In this document: positions 14,040 to 23,575 of the stretch, in pieces
Layout: each line of letters opens with the position of its first letter
Numbering within the stretch: the stretch's first letter is position 1
DNA from: Anaerolineales bacterium UBA6128
Lineage (GTDB): Bacteria; Chloroflexota; Anaerolineae; UBA1429
Length of the DNA: 26,265 nucleotides
NCBI GenBank assembly: GCA_002423325.1
Contig: DIVQ01000042.1
Location: forward strand, 1 to 26,265
Direction of reading: 5' to 3'
Position numbers and translations under genes: made by a program
The notes under the pieces: generated by a model
Databases searched by the model: none
What the model was told of the DNA's origin: nothing
Seen by the model: the letters and a program-made list of their open reading frames with translations, nothing else

Positions 14040-14744
14040 TTACGGTTTCCACACCTTCCAGACGTTGCCAACCAGCGCCGGTCCGGGCTTGAGCGTGACC
14101 TGCCCTGGCTGCCAGCCGGAAGGCAGCACCTCACCCGTCGCGCGGTTGTGCTGGAAGGCCTTGAGCTGACGGATCAGCTCGGCCGGGTTGCGTCCCACCT
14201 CGGGAGTAAGCACTTCCATCGCCCGAATCACGAAATCGGGGTCGATGATGAAACGGCCACGGATGTCCACACCCGCTGCCTCGTCGTACACGCCATACAC
14301 CTGGCCGATCCTGCCGCCGGCGTCCGACAGCATGGGGAAGGGCACACCGCCCTCCACCATCTTGGACAACTCCTGCTCCTGCCAGATCTTGTGCACAAAG
14401 CGGCTATCGGTGCTCGCAGAGAGCACTTCGCAATCGAGCGCCTGGAATTCCTTGTACTTGGCGGCGACCGCCGCCAGTTCCGTGGGTCAAACGAAGGTAA
14501 AGTCCCCGGGGTAAAAGCAGATGACGATCCACTTGCCCTTGTAGTCCGACAGCTTGACGGGCTTGAACCCGACACCGGCGACGAACGCCGTGGCCTCGAA
14601 ATCGATGGCTTCTTGGCCGACGCGTGCTTGAACCATACTCACCTCTCTCACTGCCGCCGCTCCTTCCGCAGGAGCGTCGGGCCCGACGTTGGGCAGAATC
14701 GGCCCACGCACGGGCTTGACACAACCTTCCTTGAGTTCCGCCAT
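14040..14744 (-). CDS. AhpC-type peroxiredoxin with selenocysteine at the peroxidatic position (in-frame TGA, codon 86)
   Basis: Read through the TGA, this encodes a 234-residue peroxiredoxin. SDYKGKWIVICFYPGDFTFV is followed by U86 and PTELAAV, exactly where 2-Cys peroxiredoxins have FTFVCPTE. The second half continues with LSASTDSRFVHK, YGVYDEAAGVDIRGRF and IIDPDF as expected of AhpC. It should reduce H2O2 or organic peroxides in the cytoplasm. The resolving-Cys segment, normally EVCPA-W, reads EVLPSGW, so the resolving Cys is Leu and an external thiol is probably needed. The ATG at 14744 has GGAGGA three bases upstream; an alternative ATG at 14636 (198 residues, closer to usual length) also has a GAGGTGAG site, so the 36-residue extension is uncertain. 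A conventional caller would split it into two fragments. Confidence 0.92.
14460..14475 (-). promoter_or_regulatory. Candidate bacterial SECIS hairpin of the peroxiredoxin
   Basis: On the minus strand GGCGGC (14475-14470), loop GGTC (14469-14466) and GCCGCC (14465-14460) form a perfect 6-bp stem, extendable by a U-A pair. The loop starts 18 bases after the TGA. The apical loop GGUC is the same as in the well-studied E. coli fdhF SECIS and the spacing is almost the same. Part of the stability reflects GC-rich Ala codons, but loop identity plus spacing is a strong match. Confidence 0.75.
14487..14489 (-). other. TGA selenocysteine codon of the peroxiredoxin
   Basis: The codon lies between FTFV and PTEL, the most conserved segment of the family, at the residue that attacks peroxide. 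Peroxiredoxin homology continues in the same frame on both sides, so neither frameshift nor pseudogene decay is needed to explain it. Confidence 0.92.
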
Positions 14745-14811
14745 AGGTCCTCCTTCACATTCTCCGCTACAATCGTGCACGACACTGCGGTCCCAACACC
14801 CCTGCGCCCCC

Positions 14812-14840
14812 ATTTTGCTGCGCTGTCCCCCGCCTGTCAA
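14812..14840 (-). promoter_or_regulatory. Putative promoter of the peroxiredoxin gene
   Basis: On the minus strand a consensus TTGACA (14835-14840) is followed after 17 bases by CAAAAT (14812-14817), about 68 bases before the ATG at 14744. The -35 is perfect and the -10 is weak. No known peroxide-regulator site is recognised. Confidence 0.4.
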
Positions 14841-14855
14841 GCCCTTCAGCCCAAC

Positions 14856-14884
14856 TTGCACAAGTGCACTGGCCCGACTAATAT
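14856..14884 (+). promoter_or_regulatory. Putative promoter of the xylulokinase gene
   Basis: TTGCAC (14856-14861) and TAATAT (14879-14884) are 17 bases apart and lie about 58 bases upstream of the xylB start. A small TTGCACAAGTGCA near-palindrome overlaps the -35 and might be an operator half. Confidence 0.5.
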
Positions 14885-14941
14885 GCCCACAGACAGCGTA
14901 CCTTCCGCGGCGCGCCGCGGGCATCCACTGGAGGCAACGAC

Positions 14942-16468
14942 ATGAAGTATCTACTGGGAATCGACGTGGGCACCACCGGCACCAAGACGCTGATCATCGA
15001 CGAGCAGGGCCGCATCGTCGCCAGCGTGACCGAGGAATACCCGCTCTACACGCCGCATCCGATGTGGGCCGAGCAGGACCCGGAGGATTGGTGGGAGGCT
15101 ACGGTCAAGTCGGTGCGCCGCGCCCTGCACGACTCGGACATCGATCCCAACGACATCGCCGGCATCGGCCTGACCGGCCAGATGCACGGCATGGTGATGC
15201 TGGACGGCAGCGGCAAGGTGCTGCGTCGCTGCATCATGTGGAACGATCAGCGCACCGCCGCGCAGTGTGAGTACATCACCAACACCATCGGACGCCAGCG
15301 CCTGCTGGAACTGACGCTCAACCCGGTCTTTCCCGGCTTTACCGCGCCCAAGATCATCTGGACGCGCGAGAACGAGCCCGATGTCTACGCCCGCACCGCC
15401 AAGGTGCTGCTGCCCAAGGACTATATCCGCTATCGGCTCACCGGCGCGTATGTCACCGAGGTCTCGGACGCCTCCGGCACCTCGTTGCTGGACGTAGCCA
15501 ACCGCAAGTGGTCCAAGCCGGTGCTCGACGAACTCAACATCCCCGAGTCGTGGATGCCCGAGTGCGTCGAGTCGCCCGAGGTGACCGGTCACATCACCAA
15601 CGACATCGCAGCGCTGACGGGGCTGCCCGCGGGCCTGGCGGTGGTGGGCGGCGCGGGCGACCAGGCGGCCAGCGCCGTGGGCACCGGCATTGTCGAGCCG
15701 GGGCTGGTCTCGGTGACGATGGGCACGTCGGGCGTGGTGTTCTGCTACACCGACAGCCCCACGCGCGACCCCGAGGGGCGCCTGCACGCCTTCTGCCACG
15801 CCGTGCCGAACAAGTGGCACGCCATGGGGGTCACGCTCTCAGCAGGCGGCTCGCTGCGCTGGTTCCGCGACACGCTGGGCATGTGTGAAAAGACCGTCTC
15901 GGGCCTCAGCGGCGTCAGCAGCTACGAGATCCTCGACGCCGAGGCCGCCAACGCGCCGGCCGGCTGCGAGGGCCTGATCTTTTTGCCGCACCTCACCGGC
16001 GAGCGCACCCCCTACCCCGACCCGAACGCGCGCGGCACCTTTTTCGGGCTCACCCTGCGCCACGACAAGCGCCACATGGTGCGCTCGGTGCTCGAGGGCG
16101 TGGCCTACAGCCTGCGCGACTCGATCGAGCTTTTCCTGGAGATGGGCATCCCCATTCAGCAGGTGCGCGCCACGGGCGGCGGCGCGCGCAGCATCCGCTG
16201 GCGCCAGATCCTGGCCGACGTGTTCGGCACCGAGCTGGTAACGGTCAACGTGACCGAGAGCACCGCCTACGGCGCCTGCCTGCTGGCGGGCGTGGGCACC
16301 AGGGTGTACGGCAGCGTCCCGCAGGCCTGCGACGCCACGATCCACATCGTGGACCGCATCGAGCCCGACGCGGACGCCCAGAGCCGCTACAACGAGTACT
16401 ATCCGATCTATGCGTCGCTGCACCGCGCGCTCAAGCCGGCGTCCGACGCGGTCGCGGCGATCGAGTAA
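14942..16468 (+). CDS. xylB: Xylulokinase
   Basis: This 508-residue FGGY-family kinase phosphorylates D-xylulose with ATP to xylulose 5-phosphate, feeding the pentose phosphate pathway. The N-terminal phosphate-binding motif GIDVGTTGTKT (6-16), the substrate motif LTGQMHG (77-83), MWNDQR (99-104), SDASGTSLLD (175-184) and catalytic Asp240 in GGAGDQAA match xylulokinases closely. Length is also typical. GGAGG lies just upstream of the ATG, with a promoter further up. It leads a + strand block of sugar genes and is divergent from the Sec peroxiredoxin. No xylose isomerase is in the window, so the xylulose source may be another dehydrogenase or isomerase. Confidence 0.93.
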   Translation: MKYLLGIDVGTTGTKTLIIDEQGRIVASVTEEYPLYTPHPMWAEQDPEDWWEATVKSVRRALHDSDIDPNDIAGIGLTGQMHGMVMLDGSGKVLRRCIMWNDQRTAAQCEYITNTIGRQRLLELTLNPVFPGFTAPKIIWTRENEPDVYARTAKVLLPKDYIRYRLTGAYVTEVSDASGTSLLDVANRKWSKPVLDELNIPESWMPECVESPEVTGHITNDIAALTGLPAGLAVVGGAGDQAASAVGTGIVEPGLVSVTMGTSGVVFCYTDSPTRDPEGRLHAFCHAVPNKWHAMGVTLSAGGSLRWFRDTLGMCEKTVSGLSGVSSYEILDAEAANAPAGCEGLIFLPHLTGERTPYPDPNARGTFFGLTLRHDKRHMVRSVLEGVAYSLRDSIELFLEMGIPIQQVRATGGGARSIRWRQILADVFGTELVTVNVTESTAYGACLLAGVGTRVYGSVPQACDATIHIVDRIEPDADAQSRYNEYYPIYASLHRALKPASDAVAAIE

Positions 16469-16482
16469 GGCGCTCGGTGAGG

Positions 16483-16546
16483 CCCTCACCCCCTACCCCC
16501 TCTCCCAGTGGGAGAGGGGGCGCGAGTGCACTCGCGGGGGTGAGGG
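16483..16546. repeat. Y-shaped composite palindrome of the CCCTCACC family
   Basis: Outer arms CCCTCACCCC (from 16483) and GGGGTGAGGG (16537-16546) enclose two hairpins. The first is CCCCCTCTCCC / GGGAGAGGGGG (16496-16520). The second is the perfect 16-bp palindrome CGCGAGTGCACTCGCG (16521-16536). The whole folds as a three-way junction. A degenerate second copy lies at about 16588-16645, before the gamma-glutamyltransferase-like gene. Confidence 0.75.
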
Positions 16547-16587
16547 AGCGATGGCCCCTTGTGGGCGTGGTTCTATAGCGTGGCGCC

Positions 16588-16645
16588 TGTCCCCCTCTCC
16601 CGTTGGGAGAGGGAGCGCGATGGAACTCGCGGCGGAAAGGGAGCG
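16588..16645. repeat. Degenerate copy of the Y-shaped palindrome
   Basis: CCCCCTCTCCC, a GTT loop and GGGAGAGGGAG are followed by a decayed CGCGA-ACTCGCG arm and a G-rich end. It follows the intact copy at 16483-16546 by about 45 bases and fills the rest of the intergenic gap. Confidence 0.55.
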
Positions 16646-16697
16646 GTCGCGCGGGTTCGGTTTCGCAGCAAGGTGTCATCAGCCGGAGGAGCATTCC

Positions 16698-18305
<1,608 letters not shown>

Positions 18306-18329
18306 CATTGCCCATGTCAAAGGGGTGTC

Positions 18330-18397
18330 ATCACGAATGACACGAATTGACGAATGACACTAAGGAATCCGTGAATGGATTTCGTGCAATTCGTGAT
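18330..18397. repeat. CACGAAT-rich inverted repeat, copy 3
   Basis: ATCACGAAT (18330-18338) pairs with ATTCGTGAT (18389-18397), and the adjoining CACGAAT and TTCGTG segments extend the stem imperfectly. It ends about 20 bases before the ribosome binding site of the next Gfo/Idh/MocA gene, the same placement as copies 1 and 2. Confidence 0.7.
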
Positions 18398-18428
18398 CAG
18401 TCTGCAGTCTTCGACAGGGAGGAACGAC

Positions 18429-19490
18429 ATGAGTCGGACGGTTCGAGTGGGCATTATCGGGGCGGGCGGCATCGCGCGCTGGGCGCACATTCCGGGGTAC
18501 CAGGCCCAGCCCGACGTCGAGCTGGCGGCAATCTGCGATGTGGCGCCGGGCAAGGCCGCGCAGGTGGCCAAAGAGTGCAACATCGCGCACGCCTACGACA
18601 GCATGAGCGAGATGCTCAAGAAGGAAAAGCTGGACGCGGTGTCGGTCTGTACGCCCAACGCGTCGCACCACGAGGCCACGCTCGCGGCGCTGGCCGCCGG
18701 CTGCCACGTGCTGTGTGAAAAGCCCATCGCCATGAACCTGGCTGAGGGCCGTGAGATGGTCGCGGCGGCGCACGCCGCCGGCAAGACGCTGCAGATCGGC
18801 CTGCAGTCGCGCTTTGAGAGCGAGACCCAGGTGCTCAAGCGCTTTGTCGAGGCCGGCGAGCTGGGCGAGATCTACTATGCCGAGGCCACCTACATGCGAC
18901 GGCGCGGCATCCCCGGCTGGGGCGTGTTCACCCAGAAAAAGTTCCAGGGCGGCGGCGCGCTGATCGACATCGGCGTGCACACGCTGGACCAGACACTGTG
19001 GTTGATGGGCAACCCCAGGCCGGTCGCCGTGATGGGCGCCACCTGGGAGGCCTTCGGGCATCGCCCCGAAGTGGTCTCCGAGGGGCAGCACTGGGACGCG
19101 AGCAAATTCGACGTCGACGACATGGGCGTGGGGCTGGTGCGTTTCGCTAACGGCGCCATGCTGTATCTGCGCGCCAGTTGGGCCGCTAACATTGAAAAGT
19201 CGTACGGTGAGCAGAAACTGCTCGGCACACTCGGCGGCGCGTCCAAGAGCCCGCTCAAGATCTATACCGAACGGCACGGCGCACTGGTGGACATCACACC
19301 CACTGGACTGCCCGAGGTCAAGGCACACTTCAAAGAGATCGAGCACTTTGTGGCCTGCGTGCGCGGCGAGACCGCGTGCATGGTGGTGCCCGAGCAGGTG
19401 CTCGACGTGCAGGCGATCCTGGACGCAATCTACGAGTCGTCGCGCTCCGGACACGAGGTGCGCCTGGACACGCCCGACGACAAGGCGTAG
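18429..19490 (+). CDS. Gfo/Idh/MocA family oxidoreductase
   Basis: The 353-residue enzyme has a Rossmann loop GIIGAGGIAR (8-17), the CEKP motif (EKP at 97-99) and a catalytic-type Asp180/His184 in ALIDIGVHTLD. It should oxidise a sugar, sugar acid or cyclitol hydroxyl with NAD(P). A GGGAGGA site precedes the ATG at 18429; an upstream in-frame ATG at 18375 lies within the repeat and is rejected. A second enzyme of the same family follows after 113 bases, then an MFS transporter, so the three probably form a sugar uptake and oxidation unit. The two oxidoreductases resemble each other in motif layout (GGGALIDIGVH against GGGPMIDLGVH) and may be old paralogues. Confidence 0.9.
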   Translation: MSRTVRVGIIGAGGIARWAHIPGYQAQPDVELAAICDVAPGKAAQVAKECNIAHAYDSMSEMLKKEKLDAVSVCTPNASHHEATLAALAAGCHVLCEKPIAMNLAEGREMVAAAHAAGKTLQIGLQSRFESETQVLKRFVEAGELGEIYYAEATYMRRRGIPGWGVFTQKKFQGGGALIDIGVHTLDQTLWLMGNPRPVAVMGATWEAFGHRPEVVSEGQHWDASKFDVDDMGVGLVRFANGAMLYLRASWAANIEKSYGEQKLLGTLGGASKSPLKIYTERHGALVDITPTGLPEVKAHFKEIEHFVACVRGETACMVVPEQVLDVQAILDAIYESSRSGHEVRLDTPDDKA

Positions 19491-19603
19491 CCTGGCCCCT
19501 TGTGCGCGCCTGGCAAGCGGTCCTTAGGCAGCAGGCTACCTTAACGGCATTCGCCACAACTGGACGGACACGCAACGAACCCTGCATACACCAAGGAGCC
19601 AAG

Positions 19604-20644
19604 ATGACCATCAACGTGGGCGTGATCGGCTTTGGCATGGGCAGCTACCACTGCAAGTTCTACGAGGCCAACCCGCGCAGCACCCTCGTCGCCATCTGCG
19701 ACCTGGACGCGGCGCGCCTGGAAAAGGCTCGCGCCTTGTACCCCAAGGCCAGAATGTATACTCAGTATGACGAGATGTTTGCCAAGGAAAAGCTGGACGC
19801 CGTCAGTGTGGCGCTGCCCAACGTGCTGCACGCACCGGTGACGCTGGCCGCGCTCCGCGCCGGGCTGCATGTGCTGTGCGAAAAGCCGATGTCGGTCGAC
19901 GCCGTAGCCGCCGAAGAGATGCGCCAGGCTGCGCTCCAGGCCGACAAAAAGCTGATGATCCACCTCAACTATCGCTTCAGCCCCGCCTCGCAGTGGGCCA
20001 AGCGCTTTGTGAGCGAAGGCAACCTGGGCAGGATCTACTATGCTCGCACCCGCTGGCTGCGCGCCCGCGGCATCCCGCGCATCGGCAGCTGGTTCGGCAT
20101 CAAAGAGATGTCGGGCGGCGGCCCCATGATCGACCTGGGGGTCCATCGCCTCGACCTGGCGCTCTGGCTGCTGGGTTACCCCAGGGCGCTCACCGTCAGC
20201 GCGGCCACTCACGGCGATCTCGGTCAGCGCCTCGCGCGTGAGGCCAAGGCCAAGTACGACGTCGAAGACCTGGTCTCGGCGTTCATCCGCCTTGAGAACG
20301 GCGTCACCCTGACGTTGGAGGCCAGTTGGGCCGGCGGCACCGATCAGCGCGAAGAGATGATGACCGGCATCTATGGCGACACCGGCGCGCTGGTGCAGCG
20401 CAACATGCGCGAGACCTACGAGTTCGAGACGCTGGGTCTGCTGGACGTCGCCGGCGCCCTCACCCAGGTCACGCCCAAGAGCCTGCCAGGTGAGTGCGCC
20501 TCTGCCGTCGACCACTTTGTCGACTGCGTGGTCGACGACCAGCAGCCCGGCCCCAGCGCCGAGAACGGCGTGGCGCTGATGCGCATCATCGACGCGGTCT
20601 ACCAGTCGGCGCGCGAGGGCCGCGAGGTGCGGCTGAGTGAGTAG
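19604..20644 (+). CDS. Gfo/Idh/MocA family oxidoreductase
   Basis: The 346-residue protein shows the nucleotide-binding loop GVIGFGMGSYH (6-16), the LCEKPMS motif (EKP at 93-95), LNYRFSP (121-127) and the Asp177/His181 pair in GGGPMIDLGVHRLD. It is an NAD(P)-linked dehydrogenase of a sugar or related polyol. AAGGAG lies five bases before the ATG. Its last eight bases overlap the GTG start of the MFS gene, so enzyme and transporter are translationally coupled and probably handle the same substrate. Confidence 0.9.
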   Translation: MTINVGVIGFGMGSYHCKFYEANPRSTLVAICDLDAARLEKARALYPKARMYTQYDEMFAKEKLDAVSVALPNVLHAPVTLAALRAGLHVLCEKPMSVDAVAAEEMRQAALQADKKLMIHLNYRFSPASQWAKRFVSEGNLGRIYYARTRWLRARGIPRIGSWFGIKEMSGGGPMIDLGVHRLDLALWLLGYPRALTVSAATHGDLGQRLAREAKAKYDVEDLVSAFIRLENGVTLTLEASWAGGTDQREEMMTGIYGDTGALVQRNMRETYEFETLGLLDVAGALTQVTPKSLPGECASAVDHFVDCVVDDQQPGPSAENGVALMRIIDAVYQSAREGREVRLSE

Positions 20645-21842
20645 CACCGCCAACGCCTCCGGAGCAGCCGCGCCGACCGTCACCGCCGCGCAGCGACGCA
20701 CGCGCTCGCTGCTGATCGTGGGCCTGCCGCTCTTCTGGAGCGCGCTGTACATCTATAGCTCGTACCTCTCCGTCTATGCCAAAGAGGTGGGCGCCTCGCT
20801 GACCATGGTCGGCGTCATCGTGGCCAGTTATGGCTTTACGCAGCTGGTCGTGCGCATCCCGCTCGGCATCGCCTCCGACCGCATCGGCAAGCGCAAGCCG
20901 TTCGCGCTGATGGGGGGACTGGTGGGCGCGCTTTCCTGCGCCGTGATGCTGGCTGCGCCGGTGCCCTGGGTGCTGCTGATCGGGCGCGGCCTGGCCGGTG
21001 TGGCCGCTGCCACCTGGGTGGCCACCTCGGTCCTGTTGATCTCCAGCTACCCGTCCGATCAGGTGGCGCGCGCCACAAGTGTCGGTATGGCGCTCACCGG
21101 CTTGGGCACGACGGTTTCCTCATACGCCGGGGGCTGGCTGGCGCAGGCGGCGGGCGAGCGCGCGCCCTTCTGGGCCGGGATCGGCATCGGGCTGGCCTGC
21201 GCAGCCATCTTTGCGCTAATCACCGAGCCACCCAGCCCCAATCGCGCGCCGCTGACGGTGCGCGCGCTGCTGGCGGTGGGCCGCACGCCCATCCTGCTGG
21301 TCGGCTCGATCCTGGCACTGCTCTACCAGTACATCTCATTTGCCATGGGCAGCGCCTTTGTGCCGGTCTACGCCAAAGGGCTGGACGCCACTTCCAGTCA
21401 GTTGGGCACGCTCATGGCGTTGATGCAGGGCTTTTACGCGCTGGTGGCCTACCTGTCCGGGAGCATCAGCGCGCGGCTGGGCAACCGCGCCACCGCGGTG
21501 CTGGGGCTGGCCGTCACCGCGCTCTCCGCGCTGCTGACGCCGCACGCCCAGACCATGGGTCTGCTGTACGGGCTGCGCGCCCTGCACGGCGTGGGCATGG
21601 GCCTCTCAGCGCCCGTGCTGATGGCCGTGCCGATGGCCGCCATTGCCCCAGAAAAGCGCGGCGCGGCCATGGGCTTTTACCAGGCCATCTATGCCATCGG
21701 GATGGTGGCCGGGCCGGCCATCAGCGGCGTCCTGGCACAGGGCCCCGGCCTGGCGTTCACGTTCTATACCGTGGGGGCGCTGGGGCTGCTGGCGACGGTG
21801 GGCGCGGCGGTGTTCCTGCCAGGAGCGCGGCGCGCGGCCTAG
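20637..21842 (+). CDS. Major facilitator superfamily transporter
   Basis: This 401-residue inner-membrane protein has about 12 hydrophobic segments in two halves and the MFS motif A between helices 2 and 3 (GIASDRIGKRKP, 77-88). A weaker counterpart lies in the second half (SGSISARLGNR). It starts at a GTG that overlaps the preceding oxidoreductase by eight bases, so the pair is coupled. By context it probably imports the sugar or sugar acid oxidised by the neighbouring Gfo/Idh/MocA enzymes, but MFS drug exporters look similar and direction cannot be read from sequence. Confidence 0.88.
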   Translation: MSSTANASGAAAPTVTAAQRRTRSLLIVGLPLFWSALYIYSSYLSVYAKEVGASLTMVGVIVASYGFTQLVVRIPLGIASDRIGKRKPFALMGGLVGALSCAVMLAAPVPWVLLIGRGLAGVAAATWVATSVLLISSYPSDQVARATSVGMALTGLGTTVSSYAGGWLAQAAGERAPFWAGIGIGLACAAIFALITEPPSPNRAPLTVRALLAVGRTPILLVGSILALLYQYISFAMGSAFVPVYAKGLDATSSQLGTLMALMQGFYALVAYLSGSISARLGNRATAVLGLAVTALSALLTPHAQTMGLLYGLRALHGVGMGLSAPVLMAVPMAAIAPEKRGAAMGFYQAIYAIGMVAGPAISGVLAQGPGLAFTFYTVGALGLLATVGAAVFLPGARRAA

Positions 21843-22175
21843 ACGACAGGCACCGGTGGTACAAGCCCTCACCCCTACCCCTCTCCCACGGGGAGAGGGG
21901 ATCACGAGTACACTCGCGGCGGTGAGGGCGTCGTTGCCCTTTTCCCCATGGGAGAGGGGATCGCGAGTACACTCGCGGCGGTGAAGGCGTCTTTGCCCCT
22001 CTCCCTCCGGGAGAGGGGATCGCCAGTACACTCGCGGCCGTGAGGGCGTCGTTGCCCTTTTCCCCATGGGAGAGGGGATCGCGAGTACACTCGCGGCGGT
22101 GAGGGCAAACTTCGCGCACGTTAAGCGCGATCCTGGTACTACAGACACATCGTCGACAACATCGAGGAGGATGAC
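21843..22175. other. Intergenic region dominated by the 59-bp tandem array
   Basis: The 333 bases between the MFS gene and the M24-fold gene hold no credible gene. About 236 of them are the four-copy tandem repeat described separately. The last 70 bases carry the GAGGAGG ribosome binding site of the next gene. Confidence 0.7.
21866..22106. repeat. Four-copy 59-bp tandem array of CCCTCACC-family palindromes
   Basis: The landmark AGTACACTCGCGG begins at 21907, 21966, 22025 and 22084, giving an exact 59-base period over four units. Each unit has a CCCCTCTCCC-type hairpin with GGGAGAGGGG, a near-palindromic CGCGAGTACACTCGCG and a GGTGAGGGC end. The first unit also keeps the outer CCCTCACC partner (21866-21873). 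Units differ by a few substitutions. There are no unique spacers, so it is not CRISPR. Confidence 0.9.
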
Positions 22176-23534
22176 ATGACCGGCATCGGAAACGTTCGCT
22201 CGGCCGAACTGCGCGCCGACTTTGAGCGCCTGCTGCGCGTACTCGAGAGCGTCCCCGTGGTCGACAAGACCCGCGAGGTGCCCACCAGCGAGTACCAGCG
22301 CCGCCAGGCGGCGGTCTGGCAGGCGGTGCAGTCCGCCGGGCTGGATGTGGGCTTTGTGTTCTGCGACGAGCACTATGACGGCGACGTGCCCTACCTGGGC
22401 GGCAACACCAACATCGGCATCGAGCAGATCGCAGGGGCCATCGGGCCCTCCGGCTTTCACATCGTCGCCGGGCTGGAGGGCGGCTATGTGGCCGAGCAGC
22501 TCGCACCGCGCGCCCGCGCCAAGGTGCACAAGGCCGAGCTGCTGCAACTGGCCGACGAGCAGTACCCCATCAAGGCCGAGCGCCTGGAGGACATCCTGGC
22601 CGAGGCCGCCGGCAAGCCGGTGCGGCGCATCGGCCTGCTGACGCCGCGCCAGGTGATCCCCGCGGCCATCGTCACTTACCTCGAGGGCCTGGTGGGCGCC
22701 GAGAACGTCGTCGACGCCCAGACGCTCTACTACAAGATCAAGAACGTCAAGTCGGACAGCGAGATGGCGCTGATTCGCGACGCCGCGCTGATCGGCGACG
22801 CCATGCTGCGCGCGATGCTGGCGGTGGTGCGGCCGGGCCAACTGGAGACGCAGGTGGCCGCCTGGGCCTACTGGGTGGGCAAAGAGCTGGGCACCGAGGA
22901 GCAGGGTTGGGACGTGCTGGTGAACACCGGCGTCGCCAATCGCACGCTGGTCGGCAAGGCGCTCAACCGCCCCATCCGGCGCGGCGACTGGGTGCACTTG
23001 GGCGTGGGCCCCAAGCGCGACGGCCTGAACGCGTGCGTGCGGCGCTCGGTGGTGGCAGTCGAGGACCCCGCCATGCTGACCGAGTCGCAGCGCTACTGGC
23101 TCGATTTCATCGAGCGCGCCTACGTGGTGGGCGAGGAGGCCTACCGCCGTGTGGCGGCAGAGAACCTCCCCGCGCGTCTGCAGGAGCAGGCCTTGGTCGA
23201 CTTTTTCGCGGCGCACTCGGACGAGGTCTCGCGGCGCTATGGCAGGCGCATCGAGCTGGAGCGGCTCAAGCCCTACACCGGCACGCACAACTCGGGCTAC
23301 ACCGAATGCCAGGAATTCTACGGCGCGATCACGCTCGACTCGAACGAGCCGCTGGCCGAGCAGGTGGTGACGATGCTGGACGTGGCGGTGCGCGGCATCG
23401 GCGACTATTGGGACGACGTGATCATTCCCGACATGGACTATGTGGTGATCGAGAACACGCTGGGCAAGTTCGGCACACGCGTAGAGCTGTTCAACCAGTT
23501 GCCGCTGAATGTGCAGGGGTTGGTGGGGAAGTAG
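22176..23534 (+). CDS. M24 (pita-bread fold) aminopeptidase-like protein, possibly creatinase-type
   Basis: The 452-residue protein has an N-terminal creatinase-like domain and a C-terminal M24 fold. The latter is recognisable from KNVKSDSEMALIRDAALIGD, GWDVLVNTGVANRT, RRGDWVHLGVG, YTGTHNSGYTECQEF and VVIENTLGKFG. Canonical M24 metallopeptidases bind two metals with Asp, Asp, His, Glu and Glu. Here the first Asp position reads HLGVG and the second NACVRR, so both Asp ligands seem to be lost, while the His and the last Glu are kept. That resembles creatinase-type metal-free hydrolases more than Xaa-Pro peptidases. GAGGAGG precedes the ATG. It may act on an amide, peptide or guanidino compound; the reaction is unknown. 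Confidence 0.82.
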   Translation: MTGIGNVRSAELRADFERLLRVLESVPVVDKTREVPTSEYQRRQAAVWQAVQSAGLDVGFVFCDEHYDGDVPYLGGNTNIGIEQIAGAIGPSGFHIVAGLEGGYVAEQLAPRARAKVHKAELLQLADEQYPIKAERLEDILAEAAGKPVRRIGLLTPRQVIPAAIVTYLEGLVGAENVVDAQTLYYKIKNVKSDSEMALIRDAALIGDAMLRAMLAVVRPGQLETQVAAWAYWVGKELGTEEQGWDVLVNTGVANRTLVGKALNRPIRRGDWVHLGVGPKRDGLNACVRRSVVAVEDPAMLTESQRYWLDFIERAYVVGEEAYRRVAAENLPARLQEQALVDFFAAHSDEVSRRYGRRIELERLKPYTGTHNSGYTECQEFYGAITLDSNEPLAEQVVTMLDVAVRGIGDYWDDVIIPDMDYVVIENTLGKFGTRVELFNQLPLNVQGLVGK

Positions 23535-23549
23535 CCCGGTAGCGTGGTG

Positions 23550-23575
23550 GAGCGCCAGGTTCTGCCCGGGCGCTC
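23550..23575 (+). terminator. Weak hairpin downstream of the M24-fold gene
   Basis: GAGCGCC (23550-23556) and GGCGCTC (23569-23575) form a 7-bp stem just after the stop codon, at the boundary of the GC-rich block and the AT-richer island. The following TATCT is only slightly T-rich, so terminator activity is uncertain. Confidence 0.35.

Noticed and set aside
14427..14489. Two separate genes or a frameshifted peroxiredoxin pseudogene on the minus strand
   Set aside because: The frame is the same on both sides of the TGA and family residues are continuous. The TGA falls exactly at the peroxidatic residue, so Sec decoding explains it without any lesion.
21866..22106. CRISPR array
   Set aside because: The 59-base units are contiguous with no unique spacers, and no cas genes are nearby.
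21606..23288. A 560-codon minus-strand open frame across the MFS gene, the repeats and the M24-fold gene
   Set aside because: It runs through the tandem repeat and opposite two well-supported genes, and its translation matches no family I recognise.
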